Shown here: piece by piece, positions 1 through 8,394 of the stretch | How the letters are laid out: each line of letters starts with the position of its first letter | How positions within the stretch are numbered: the first letter of the stretch is position 1 | Assembly: GCA_035943635.1 (NCBI GenBank) | Contig: DASZBX010000109.1 | Span: 94,956 to 158,955, forward strand | Length of the DNA stretch: 64,000 nt | Direction: 5' to 3' | Source of the DNA: DASZBX01 sp035943635 | GTDB lineage: Bacteria; Actinomycetota; Actinomycetes; Streptomycetales; Catenulisporaceae | Notes under the pieces: model-generated | What the model saw: only the letters and a program-made list of their open reading frames with translations | What the model was told of the DNA's origin: nothing | Database searches by the model: none | Made by a program: the position numbers and the translations under genes

Positions 1-2010
1 GAATGGACTCCCGAACCGGAAACGCCCTCGGCCTCGACTCCGGCACCCGCACCGGCCGCGCCCAAACCCGCGGCCGCGCCGGCCAAGCCCGCCGACGCCG
101 ACGACCTGATCGGCGGCCGGTACCGTCGCACCGCCCGGATAGGCAGCGGCGGCATGGGCGTGGTCTGGCGCGCCGACGACGAGGTCCTGGGCCGCACCGT
201 CGCGCTCAAGGAGCTCTCGGCCGCGGCCGAACTCGGCGGCAGCGGCCCGGCCGGCGCCGCCAAGCGGGCGATGCGCGAGGCCCGGATCGCCGCCCGGCTG
301 CACCACCCGAACGTGATCGGCGTGTACGACGTGGTCGAACACCGCGGCCGGCCCTGGCTGGTGATGGAGTACCTGGCCTCGCGCAGCCTGGCGGATCTGA
401 TGAAGGATCCCAAGGCCCTGCCGACCGCGGAGGTGGCCCGGATCGGCGCGCAGCTGGCCGACGCGCTCACCGCCGCGCACGACGCCGGGATCGTGCACCG
501 GGACGTGAAACCGGCCAACGTGCTGCTCTCGGACACCGGCACGGTGAAGATCACCGACTTCGGCATATCGCGGGCGACCGGCGACACCACCGTGACCAAC
601 ACCGGCGTCCTGCTGGGCACGGTCGCCTACATCGCCCCCGAGGTCGCCCGCGGCAAGATCGCCGACGCCCGCAGCGACGTCTACTCCCTCGGCGCGACGC
701 TGTACTCGGCGGTCGAGGGCGAGCCGCCGTTCGGCGTCGACGACAACGCGATCGCGCTGCTCTACCGGATCGCGCACGAGGAGATCATCCCGCCGAGCCA
801 CGCCGGAGCCCTCGGCCCGGTCCTGATGCAGATGCTCGACCGGGACCCGGAGCGGCGGCCGACGACGCGTCAGGTCCGCACCTGGCTGGAGGACATCGCC
901 GACGGGGCCCGCCCGGATCCGCAGGCCGCCACCTCCGTGCTCGGCGCGGCCGCGGCGGCGCTGGCCCGGCCGAAGGGGACGTCGAAGCGTTCGCTGCCGT
1001 CCCGGCCGCCGAAGCAGCCGAAGTCGCAGAAGCAGGCCAAGCAGGTCCCGCCGACCGCGCCGCCCAAGGTGGTGCCCCTGCCGACGCCGACCCCCGCGCC
1101 GCCGCCGGTCACGCCGGCGACGCCCGCAGCGTCGGCCACGCCGGTGACTCCAGCGGCGCCGTCGACGGGTGCGAAGGCGGGGTCGGGAGCGGCGGCGGCA
1201 GCGGCGTCCGGGTCGGCGGCGGTTGCGTCGGCGGCTTCGGCTTCCGCGGCAGGTTCGGCGGCAACGCCGAAACCCGCCGCGGCGCCGTCGGGAGGGTCCA
1301 CGGGCTCGTCCAAGACGCCCGTGCTCCCGCAGTCCGCCATCCCGACCCGGCGCACGACCCCGGCCGACCCGGGACCGTCGGCGGAGGTGGCCCGGCTGGG
1401 TCGGCGCGCCGTCGTCATCGGCGTCGTCGTGGCGCTGGCCCTGATCGCCGGAACCGTCCTGCTCTTGCAGCACAGCGGCAACACCGCCGCGGCCGCCGGA
1501 AGTACGCCGTCCGCGACCGCCGCCACCACCGCGAGCCAGTCCGCCGCCCCGAGCGCCACCGCGACGCCGACTCTGTCCGCGACGCCCACGCCCGCGAGCA
1601 CGCACACCGTGACGGCGCCGAACGTCCCGGCCACGTCCGCCGCGCCGACCGGCACGGCGACCACGTCCAACGCCCCCTCGGGCGACGTGTCGACCCAGCT
1701 GCGGGACACCATCGTCGACTACTACCAGCTCATGCCCGGCAACACCGCCCAGGGCTGGACGTGGCTGACGACGGACTACCAGGAGCACCACGCCAACGGC
1801 GAAGCCAACTACGACAGCTTCTGGGCGGCGGTCAAGAGCGTCAGCATCTCGGACGTCACCGTGACGCTGCCCTCGACCGTGGTGGCCACGATCCGCTACT
1901 CCAACAAGGACGGATCTGCGGACACTGAGAAGACCAGCTTCGGCCTGGTCCAGCAGAACGGCCGGTGGCTGATCGCCAGTTCCTCCGTGCTGAGCCACAC
2001 CGGCGGCTGA
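1..2010 (+). CDS. Membrane serine/threonine protein kinase, 5' end outside window
   Basis: PknB-type (Hanks) kinase. The frame is open to base 1 with no start, so the N-terminus lies upstream. The kinase domain begins near base 115 (GGRYR). Visible motifs are the glycine loop GSGGMGVVW, the ATP-binding lysine in VALKEL, the catalytic loop HRDVKPANVL, the DFG motif (DFGIS) and the APE motif (APEVARG). The domain ends near base 900. A long Pro/Ala/Thr-rich cytoplasmic linker follows, then one membrane helix (about bases 1402-1467, AVVIGVVVALALIAGTVLLL), a Ser/Thr/Ala-rich stalk and an extracytoplasmic domain of about 110 residues. That last domain resembles the NTF2-like ectodomains often found on such kinases. 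Substrates cannot be told from the sequence. Confidence 0.93.
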   Translation, partial: EWTPEPETPSASTPAPAPAAPKPAAAPAKPADADDLIGGRYRRTARIGSGGMGVVWRADDEVLGRTVALKELSAAAELGGSGPAGAAKRAMREARIAARLHHPNVIGVYDVVEHRGRPWLVMEYLASRSLADLMKDPKALPTAEVARIGAQLADALTAAHDAGIVHRDVKPANVLLSDTGTVKITDFGISRATGDTTVTNTGVLLGTVAYIAPEVARGKIADARSDVYSLGATLYSAVEGEPPFGVDDNAIALLYRIAHEEIIPPSHAGALGPVLMQMLDRDPERRPTTRQVRTWLEDIADGARPDPQAATSVLGAAAAALARPKGTSKRSLPSRPPKQPKSQKQAKQVPPTAPPKVVPLPTPTPAPPPVTPATPAASATPVTPAAPSTGAKAGSGAAAAAASGSAAVASAASASAAGSAATPKPAAAPSGGSTGSSKTPVLPQSAIPTRRTTPADPGPSAEVARLGRRAVVIGVVVALALIAGTVLLLQHSGNTAAAAGSTPSATAATTASQSAAPSATATPTLSATPTPASTHTVTAPNVPATSAAPTGTATTSNAPSGDVSTQLRDTIVDYYQLMPGNTAQGWTWLTTDYQEHHANGEANYDSFWAAVKSVSISDVTVTLPSTVVATIRYSNKDGSADTEKTSFGLVQQNGRWLIASSSVLSHTGG

Positions 2011-2043
2011 GCGTACAGCCCCTTCGCACGGCAAGCACCGCGG

Positions 2044-2078
2044 CCGGACCGACCCCGAGAAATCGGCGGTCGGTCCGG
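2044..2078 (+). terminator. Hairpin after the kinase gene
   Basis: An 11-bp perfect stem (CCGGACCGACC / GGTCGGTCCGG) with a 13-nt loop lies 34 bases after the kinase stop and is followed by a pyrimidine-rich stretch (TCGCTCTCTTTC). It fits an intrinsic terminator. The rest of 2011-2309 shows no gene. Confidence 0.55.
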
Positions 2079-2309
2079 TCGCTCTCTTTCATGCCGCCGC
2101 GCTCGGCCGCGCAGCCTGCATAAACGACCCCTGATTCCGCGCTTTTCCCTTGCCCGGCAAGTGGATCCCGGTCGGGATACGGTGCGGGATACATCCGTAA
2201 TCAGTTCTTCACGGCGGCGACTCGCGGCGGCAAACGCCTGCACCGACAGTCATCACAACTGCACCGCCCCCAACCTCTTTGCGCTGTGAACTCCCGTCAG
2301 GAGAGCACC

Positions 2310-3002
2310 ATGTCCCAAGCGCACATCCCCCGACCGCCCATCCCGGCCGAACCGGCCCCGTTCCCCTTCGACCCGGCGTCCGCGGCGCTGGTCCTGATCG
2401 ACATGCAGCGCGACTTCCTCGAACCCGGCGGCTTCGGCGAAACCCTCGGCAACGACGTCGGCAAGCTCCGGCGCACGATCGAGCCGCTGCGCCGGGTGCT
2501 GGAGGCGACCCGCGCCGTGGGCCTGCCGATCCTGCACACCCGAGAGGGCCACCTGCCCGACCTGTCCGACTGCCCGCCGGCCAAGCTCAAACGCGGCGCG
2601 CCGTCGCTGCGGATCGGCGACCCCGGGCCCAAGGGCCGCATCCTCATCCGCGGCGAGTACGGCCACGACATCATCGACGAACTGACTCCGATAGCCGGCG
2701 AGGCGGTCGTCGACAAGCCCGGCAAGGGCGCGTTCTACAACACCGACTTCGGCGAGATCCTCGCCGCGACCGGCGCCACCCAGCTCATCGTCACCGGCGT
2801 CACCACCGAGGTGTGCGTGCACACCACGGTCCGCGAGGCCAACGACCGCGGCTTCGAATGCCTCGTCCTGAGCGACTGCGTGGGCTCGTACTTCGACGAG
2901 TTCCACGAGGTCGGCCTCGCCATGATCGCCGCCCAGGGCGGCATCTTCGGCTGGACCGCCGACTCCGCCGACTATCTCGCCGCGCTCGGCCAGCTCACTT
3001 AG
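2310..3002 (+). CDS. Isochorismatase-family cysteine hydrolase, biuret hydrolase-like paralogue
   Basis: 230-residue cysteine hydrolase that should split a C-N bond of a small amide or ureide. The triad is visible: Asp31 in LIDMQRDF, Lys136 in VVDKPGKG and Cys169 in GVTTEVCVH, plus Gln209 in AAQGG at the position of the biuret hydrolase substrate-binding Gln. The ATG at 2310 was chosen because AGGAG lies 6 nt upstream; an in-frame GTG at 2286 has no such site. It is a divergent relative of the hydrolase at 6401 in the same locus and is followed by a permease 126 bp downstream, so uptake and hydrolysis of one compound is likely. The substrate (biuret, an N-carbamoyl compound or another ureide) is inferred. 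Confidence 0.85.
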   Translation: MSQAHIPRPPIPAEPAPFPFDPASAALVLIDMQRDFLEPGGFGETLGNDVGKLRRTIEPLRRVLEATRAVGLPILHTREGHLPDLSDCPPAKLKRGAPSLRIGDPGPKGRILIRGEYGHDIIDELTPIAGEAVVDKPGKGAFYNTDFGEILAATGATQLIVTGVTTEVCVHTTVREANDRGFECLVLSDCVGSYFDEFHEVGLAMIAAQGGIFGWTADSADYLAALGQLT

Positions 3003-3128
3003 TACGCGGCTGCGCTTCGCTTCTATCGCACCCTTCAGCTTCTCCGTTCATCTGCTCCTCCGCTCCGCACCTTCCTCCTCGGCGTCCGCCCTTCGCAGCG
3101 CGCCACACCTCGTCCCACGGAGCCCGCC

Positions 3129-4775
3129 ATGTCCACGATCACCTCCGCCCCCACGCCCACCGAGAGACCCGACCCGCCGCTCTCCCCCGCGTGGTGGGTC
3201 CCCGGCGACACCAACGCCTTCTTCGGACTCGGATTCAACGTCCTGGTCAACGTCCTGGTACTGACCGGCCTGATCGCCGGAGTGGTCAACGTCCCCGGCC
3301 ACGACGTCTTCCACATAGTGCTACCGGCCCTCGGCATAGAACTGCTGATCGGCAACGTCTACTACACCTATCTCGCCCGCCGCCTGGCCCGCCGCGAGAA
3401 CCGCACCGACGTGGCCGCGATGCCTTACGGGCCCTCGGTTCCGCACATGTTCATCGTCACCTTCGTCATCATGCTGCCCACCTACCTCGCCACCAAGGAC
3501 CCGATCCGCGCCTGGGAGGCCGGACTCGCCTGGGCGTTCGTGATCGGCCTGATCGTGCTGGTCGGCGCGTTCGTCGGCCCGTACATCCGCCGCTGGACGC
3601 CCCGCGCGGCCCTGCTCGGCACGCTCGCCGGCATCTCGATCGCGTTCATCTCGATGCGCCCGGCCGGGCAGATGTGGGAAGCCGGCTGGATCGCGTTGCC
3701 GGTCCTCGTCATCATCCTGATCGGCTTCTTCACCAACCTGCGGCTGCCCGGCAACATCCCGGTCGGCCTGGCCGCCCTGCTCGTCGGCACCGCGATCGGG
3801 TGGGCCGGCGGGTACATGTCAGTGCCCGATGTCTCGTCGGCAGCCAAGGACGTCGCCGTCGCGCTGCCCACGTTCCAGTTCCACTTGCTGTTCACCGGAA
3901 TCAGCCACATCGGCCCGCTGCTGTCGACCGCGATCCCGCTGGGCATCTACAACTTCACCGAAGGCATGACCAACGTCGAGAGCGCCTCGGTCGCCGGTGA
4001 CAACTACAACCTGCGCTCCGTCCTGCTCGCCGACGGCACCGGCGCCATCATCGGCGCCGCCCTGGGCTCGCCGTTCCCGCCGGCCGTGTACATCGGGCAC
4101 CCGGGCTGGAAGGCCGCGGGCGGGCGCACGAGTTATTCGATGGCATCCGGCATCGTTGTCGCACTGCTCTGCTTCAGCGGGATGTTCGGGCTGCTCGGCG
4201 CACTGTTGCCCATCCCCGCGATCGTCCCGATCCTGCTGTACATCGGCCTGCTGATCGGCGCCCAGGCCTTCCAGGCGGTACCGAGGGCCCATGCCGCGGC
4301 GGTGATGATAGCCATCATTCCGAACGTCGCTTCGTGGGCGCAGGGCCAGATGGCGGACGTGTTGTCGGCGGTCGGCTATCAGAACGTGGACTTCTCCCCC
4401 AACGGCAAACTCATCCCGCCCACCGGCTCCACACCGGGAACCGTACCGGAAAGCGCACTGGTCAACTCGGGCGTGATCTATAAGGGCCTGGAGTTGCTAG
4501 GCGACGGAGCGGTACTCGCGGGCCTCATCCTCGGCGCGATAGTCGTGTTCCTGATCGACCGACAATTCATGAAGGCGGCCATCTACTGCGCAGCAGGGGC
4601 CGTACTCTCCTTCGTCGGCCTGATCCACGGCGCGAAGGTCGGCTGGAACATCGACGGCCAAGTAGCCCTCGGATATCTGTTCGCCGGAGTCGTGTGCATC
4701 ATCTTCCACTTCCGCAAGGTGCCCCCACGCACTCCCGACCCCGACGAACACCTGCTCGCGCCCGAACCCGCTTAG
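3129..4775 (+). CDS. Multi-TM permease, xanthine/uracil (NCS2/AzgA)-like
   Basis: 548-residue integral membrane protein with roughly 12-14 hydrophobic helices from residue 35 to 530. Family-like signatures are the early motif MPYGPSVPHMF, the region GIYNFTEGMTNVESASVAGD and the helix-breaking GSPFPPAVYIGHPGWK. They recall the conserved TM1, TM8 and TM10 features of nucleobase-type transporters. GGAG sits 6 nt before the ATG. It lies between two biuret hydrolase-like genes, so it probably imports the ureide or nucleobase-like compound they degrade. Assignment to the wider NCS2/AzgA superfamily is good; the substrate is a guess from context. Confidence 0.75.
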   Translation: MSTITSAPTPTERPDPPLSPAWWVPGDTNAFFGLGFNVLVNVLVLTGLIAGVVNVPGHDVFHIVLPALGIELLIGNVYYTYLARRLARRENRTDVAAMPYGPSVPHMFIVTFVIMLPTYLATKDPIRAWEAGLAWAFVIGLIVLVGAFVGPYIRRWTPRAALLGTLAGISIAFISMRPAGQMWEAGWIALPVLVIILIGFFTNLRLPGNIPVGLAALLVGTAIGWAGGYMSVPDVSSAAKDVAVALPTFQFHLLFTGISHIGPLLSTAIPLGIYNFTEGMTNVESASVAGDNYNLRSVLLADGTGAIIGAALGSPFPPAVYIGHPGWKAAGGRTSYSMASGIVVALLCFSGMFGLLGALLPIPAIVPILLYIGLLIGAQAFQAVPRAHAAAVMIAIIPNVASWAQGQMADVLSAVGYQNVDFSPNGKLIPPTGSTPGTVPESALVNSGVIYKGLELLGDGAVLAGLILGAIVVFLIDRQFMKAAIYCAAGAVLSFVGLIHGAKVGWNIDGQVALGYLFAGVVCIIFHFRKVPPRTPDPDEHLLAPEPA

Positions 4776-4799
4776 CGACGCGCCTGCACCACACCACCC

Positions 4800-4847
4800 T
4801 GATCGGGCGGCGCGCCCACTAAGACATTCCGGTCCGCCGCCCGATCA
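4800..4847. terminator. Bidirectional hairpin between convergent genes
   Basis: A 13-bp perfect stem (TGATCGGGCGGCG / CGCCGCCCGATCA) with a 22-nt loop sits between the permease stop at 4775 and the convergent hydrolase stop at 4862. It can serve both strands. Confidence 0.6.
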
Positions 4848-4861
4848 ATCCCCCCAACATC

Positions 4862-5575
4862 TCAGACCACTCCCTCTACCGACTCCACCGACTCCACCGA
4901 CTCCACCGACTCCACCAACTCCACAATCACCGCCGCAAACACATCAGACTTGTCCAGGTGCACCGCGTGCCCACACCCCGCCAACTCCCGACTACCCAGC
5001 CCAGCGCGCTCCCGCAGCACCCGGGCCGCCTCGTGCCGCGCAGGCGGAGACAACGCCCCGACCGTGGTCAACGCCCGACCTGAAGCCGTCACCGGACTGG
5101 CCGCGATCGCCCCGACCACGGGTTCGAAGGCCCGGAACATCGCGAAATCCCGTTCCACAGCAGCAGGATCAGCCGGTGCCATCGACAAATCCCACCCCGG
5201 CCCGTACAACGCCGAGCCGAACCCCGCCACGCCATCCGCCGCATATTTACGCGCCACATCGGCCAACAACCCGGGCACCAACGCCCCCACAGCCGGCTCG
5301 TGCAGCACAGCGCCACGCACCGGCACCCCCGCCGCCAACAACGCCAACCCCAACGTCGCCCCGCCACTCACCCCCGCGACCACCGCGCCGTCGCACAACT
5401 CCGCCAACGCGGCCACCTCCACTCCCAGATCCCCGCTGTAAGCACGCTGAGGCGCCACCACCGAGAGGTCGGGCCGGAGCCCGGAAAGACTCCGGCACAC
5501 GCCGGACCAGACGCTGGCCGTGGTGGCAGCGCCGTGCACGAGAACGATACGAGCCGCAGGCATGGCCGCAAGCAT
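4862..5575 (-). CDS. Alpha/beta hydrolase
   Basis: 237-residue alpha/beta hydrolase. It has the oxyanion-region motif VLVHGAATTASVW near the N-terminus, a nucleophile elbow GVSGG (Ser), and a C-terminal histidine in GCGHAVHLDKSD. The ATG at 5575 was chosen over the longer frame to 5656, which would run into the divergent GntR gene; ATG 5563 is an alternative. The C-terminus carries a tandem ESV repeat encoded by four perfect 9-bp repeats and looks like an expanded dispensable tail. It is divergent from the GntR regulator across about 80 bp and may belong to the same ureide locus, for example acting on a product. The substrate is unknown. Confidence 0.8.
   Translation of the reverse strand: MLAAMPAARIVLVHGAATTASVWSGVCRSLSGLRPDLSVVAPQRAYSGDLGVEVAALAELCDGAVVAGVSGGATLGLALLAAGVPVRGAVLHEPAVGALVPGLLADVARKYAADGVAGFGSALYGPGWDLSMAPADPAAVERDFAMFRAFEPVVGAIAASPVTASGRALTTVGALSPPARHEAARVLRERAGLGSRELAGCGHAVHLDKSDVFAAVIVELVESVESVESVESVEGVV
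4879..4923 (-). repeat. 9-bp tandem repeat in the 3' end of the hydrolase gene
   Basis: CCGACTCCA is repeated four times without error (4879-4914) plus one copy with a single change. On the coding strand it reads as repeats of Glu-Ser-Val at the extreme C-terminus of the alpha/beta hydrolase. It is a probable slippage-prone microsatellite. Confidence 0.85.
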
Positions 5576-5593
5576 AAGGCCGCCCCGCACGCG

Positions 5594-5619
5594 GTTGACC
5601 TCCCCGTAACATCCGGGGA
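5594..5619 (+). promoter_or_regulatory. Putative GntR promoter/operator
   Basis: Inverted repeat TCCCCG-N7-CGGGGA at 5601-5619, preceded by TTGACC at 5594, lies in the short gap between the divergent hydrolase and GntR genes. FCD-GntR proteins typically bind such short inverted repeats, so this is a candidate autoregulatory site. Confidence 0.4.
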
Positions 5620-5654
5620 ACGGCCGTGACACGCCCGCAACCGAGGATGGACGC

Positions 5655-6365
5655 ATGGATTCCGCCGTGGATACCGTTCAGGATCCCGAGACCGAGAAGG
5701 CGTCGCCCAGCGAGGCCGCCTACCGGCAGCTGCGCGACCGACTCCTGGTCGGCGCCTTTCCGCTGACCCGCAGAATGGCCGAAGAACGCCTGGCCACGCT
5801 GGTGGGAGTCTCCCGCACCCCGGTTCGCCACGCCCTGATCCGGCTACACGGCGAAGGCCTGGTCAGCCGCCACCGCGATGGCGGGTATCGTCCTGCGGTT
5901 CCCGATCCGAACGACATCGCGGCGCTGTACGAAGCCCGGCGCGCGCTGGAGATCGGTGCGTTGTGGCGCCCGTCCGAGGTGGGGGGCAGACACGACCGCC
6001 CGATGCTCGAAGAGCTCCGCGAGGACTGGGAAGCGCTACGCCGGGAGCAGCCGCCCGCCGATGCCGGATTCGTGGCGTCGGACGAAGATTTTCATGTACG
6101 GCTGGCTGGGGCCGCGGGCAATGAGGTGATGGTGGATCTGCTGCGATCGGTCAACGCGCGAATCAGGGTCGTGCGCATCCACGACTTCCTGACCGACGAC
6201 CGCATCGGCGAAACCATCGCCGAACACCTGGAAATCCTCGGCGCCGTCATGGCCGACGACCCCACCGAAGCCGAACGCGTCTTCCGCGCGCATCTGGCCA
6301 AGTCCAAAGAGGTCGCTGAGGAACGTGCATTACGCGCCATCGCCCGCATGGCCAGGCTCGACTGA
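5655..6365 (+). CDS. GntR-family regulator, FCD (FadR/VanR-type) subfamily
   Basis: 236 residues. The N-terminal winged helix (about 18-85) has the family core LATLVGVSRTPVRHALIRL. The FCD effector domain (about 95-225) has the usual acidic/His metal-site residues: FHVRLAG, RIHDF, EHLEIL and FRAHLAKS. GAGG lies 8 nt before the ATG. The BiuH-like gene starts 35 bp downstream on the same strand and is probably cotranscribed. Regulators of this type usually repress catabolic operons and release DNA on binding a carboxylate or pathway intermediate, so this one likely controls the surrounding ureide genes. Confidence 0.88.
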   Translation: MDSAVDTVQDPETEKASPSEAAYRQLRDRLLVGAFPLTRRMAEERLATLVGVSRTPVRHALIRLHGEGLVSRHRDGGYRPAVPDPNDIAALYEARRALEIGALWRPSEVGGRHDRPMLEELREDWEALRREQPPADAGFVASDEDFHVRLAGAAGNEVMVDLLRSVNARIRVVRIHDFLTDDRIGETIAEHLEILGAVMADDPTEAERVFRAHLAKSKEVAEERALRAIARMARLD

Positions 6366-6400
6366 CTCAGTACTTCATCAACCCCTGAGAGGCGGATCCC

Positions 6401-7180
6401 GTGACCGGCTCCGGCACCGACACCGAGATCGACACCAAGATCGACACCAAGATCGACACCGCACCAGAGACCAAACCAGCAGACCCAACCCACGAATACG
6501 GCACCGTAGAAGCCCGCCCCTACGCATGGCCCTACGATGGCGCACTACGCCCATCCACCACCGCCCTGATCTGCATAGACTGGCAAACCGACTTCTGCGG
6601 CCCAGGCGGCTACGTGGACACGATGGGCTACGACCTAGCCCTCACCCGCACGCCGCTGATCCCGACCGCCCGGGTACTTGCCGCAACCCGAGCCGCAGGC
6701 TTCACCGTCATCCACACCCGCGAAGGCCACCGCCCCGACCTGGCCGACTGCCCGCCGAACAAGCTCTGGCGCTCCCGCCGCATCGGCGCAGGCATCGGCG
6801 ACTCAGGCCCCTGCGGCAGAATCCTGGTCCGCGGCGAACCCGGCTGGGAGATCGTCCCCGAAGCCGCGCCGCTCGAAGGCGAACCCATCATCGACAAGCC
6901 CGGCAAAGGCGCTTTCTACGCAACGGATCTGGACCTGCTGCTCCGCACGCGTGGCATCACGCACCTGATCCTCACCGGCATCACGACGGACGTGTGCGTC
7001 CACACCACCATGCGCGAGGCCAACGACCGCGGTTATGAGTGCCTGCTGCTGACCGACTGCACCGGCGCCACCGACCCGGCCAACCATGACGCGGCCATCC
7101 ACATGGTCACCATGCAAGGCGGCGTGTTCGGCGCGGTCGCTCCTTCGGCTGCTTTGCTTGATACGCTCGCAGCGGGCTGA
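6401..7180 (+). CDS. biuH: Biuret hydrolase-like cysteine amidohydrolase
   Basis: 259 residues. From residue 38 the sequence closely follows rhizobial biuret hydrolase as I remember it (PYAWPYDGALRP, YVDTMGYDL, HTREGHRPDLADCPPNK, IGAGIGD, GPCGRIL, MQGGVFG). Asp60, Lys166, Cys199 and Gln239 have exactly the spacing of Asp36/Lys142/Cys175/Gln215 in that enzyme. BiuH converts biuret to allophanate and ammonia in triazine/biuret nitrogen use. The start is GTG with GAGAGG upstream. The first 37 residues are an extra acidic, repetitive segment (repeats of DTKI). No allophanate hydrolase gene is in the window. Family certain, biuret as substrate likely but untested. Confidence 0.78.
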   Translation: MTGSGTDTEIDTKIDTKIDTAPETKPADPTHEYGTVEARPYAWPYDGALRPSTTALICIDWQTDFCGPGGYVDTMGYDLALTRTPLIPTARVLAATRAAGFTVIHTREGHRPDLADCPPNKLWRSRRIGAGIGDSGPCGRILVRGEPGWEIVPEAAPLEGEPIIDKPGKGAFYATDLDLLLRTRGITHLILTGITTDVCVHTTMREANDRGYECLLLTDCTGATDPANHDAAIHMVTMQGGVFGAVAPSAALLDTLAAG

Positions 7181-7244
7181 GGTTGGTTGGGGCTGCTTGG
7201 GCGGGCTGAGGTTTGGGCTGGGTTTGCCTGGATCGGCTGGCCTA

Positions 7245-8308
7245 CTTCGCCTTGTTTGTGTTGCGTCTACTACTGTGCCTCCGGCGGGCCGGGAACCCCC
7301 AAGGATCCATTGGCCCGTAGGCCTGTTGCGTTGGGATGTGGGTTACCTTTTGTGGTGTGTCGGATCGGGATCCTCGGTGGCCCAGGCGGCCCGGAGCCTG
7401 CCACACCGGACAGGCCCAATCAACTCCCGGGCCAGGTAATTTGGGCAGTCTGCTCGCGGCCGCTGAGCTCGAGTGCGGGAGTTGACAGGACCTGCCCGGT
7501 GTGGCAGCCTACGAACCGCCTGGGCCACCGAGGATCCCGATCCGACACAGCCCCAGCCTTGCGCGAGAGCCGCGCAGACCCCTTCAACTACCGCAGCAGC
7601 CGAGCAAACCACATTGCTGCTATGGCGAGCGGTAGTTGCGCTGGACAAGTACCCGCCCGAGTACGCTGCTTCGGCAGCCTGGCACATGCGGCAGGCGAGA
7701 GCTGGCTGAAGCACTGCGGGCAATCCAACACCGCCGTGGCCGCAGCAGCAGTAGCAGTAGCAGTAGCAGTAGCAGTAGCAGTAGCAGTAGCAGTAGCAGT
7801 AGCAGTAGCAGTAGCAGCCCGGCATACCACATCGCCCTCAGCCCGCGCGCCACGAGCCGCGAGCCGCATGCGCCAGACCGCCGAAACAACACACTCGCGC
7901 GAGCACTTGCCCAGCGCAACCACTGCTCGCCATAGCAACTGTATGGCTCGCCTAGCTGCTGCGGTAGTTAGAGGGAATGCGCGGCTCGCCGCGCACAACC
8001 CTCCCGTCGGTCTCGGATCCTCGATGGCCCTGGCGAAGCTTAGAACGACGCATCGAGCAGGACCTGTCAACTCCCGCACCTGAGCATCACGCGCCGGGAG
8101 CAGACCACCAAAGGCAACAAGCCCGGGAGTTGATAGGGCCTGCCCGATGCGTCATTCCGAGATTCGCCAGGACCACCGAGGATCCGAAACCGACACCACA
8201 GACCCCACCAACAACGCCAGCCGAACCCGGCCCACGAACCATTGGATCCTTGGAGGTTCCGGGCCCGCCGGAGGCACAGCAGTAAACGAGAGCCGACATG
8301 GCGGCGCA
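7245..8308. repeat. 1.06-kb imperfect nested palindrome, no gene
   Basis: The 1.2-kb gap 7181-8394 holds no credible gene. Left arm about 7245-7700 pairs with right arm about 7855-8308, symmetric about base 7776. Matching blocks include 7274-7290 with 8262-8278, 7359-7380 with 8173-8197, 7477-7509 with 8044-8076, and 7620-7692 with 7864-7935. Each arm contains its own hairpin: 7359-7434 with 7476-7552, and 8007-8076 with 8124-8197. A ~70-bp module is therefore present four times. Short open frames in the two arms (for example + 7473-7709 and - 7588-8079) give similar peptides, which follows from the repeat rather than showing a gene. The centre is a hexanucleotide microsatellite. Confidence 0.85.
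7751..7816 (+). repeat. GTAGCA microsatellite, 11 copies
   Basis: Eleven uninterrupted copies of the hexamer GTAGCA, flanked by GCA runs, sit at the centre of the large palindrome. On either strand the array would encode only homopolymer-like Ser, Val-Ala or Cys-Tyr peptides, which argues against coding use. Confidence 0.95.
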
Positions 8309-8394
8309 ACCCGCTACAGGCCCCACCACCAGCCCACCACACTGTCCCCGCTGCTACCGACTACCGTTATCCCGCAACAACCACCCCCGCCAAA

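Noticed and set aside
3..1928. A 641-codon frame overlapping the kinase gene
   Set aside because: It is Arg/Gly/Pro-rich without domains and lies in another frame of a clear Ser/Thr kinase.
7636..7935. Small frames with poly-Ser, poly-Leu or Cys-Tyr runs in the palindrome
   Set aside because: They are simply translations of the GTAGCA array and the repeat arms, with no ribosome sites; similar peptides in both arms follow from the inverted repeat.
7359..8197. CRISPR-like array in the repeated region
   Set aside because: The repeats alternate in orientation, are about 70 bp and have no regular spacers; no cas gene is present.
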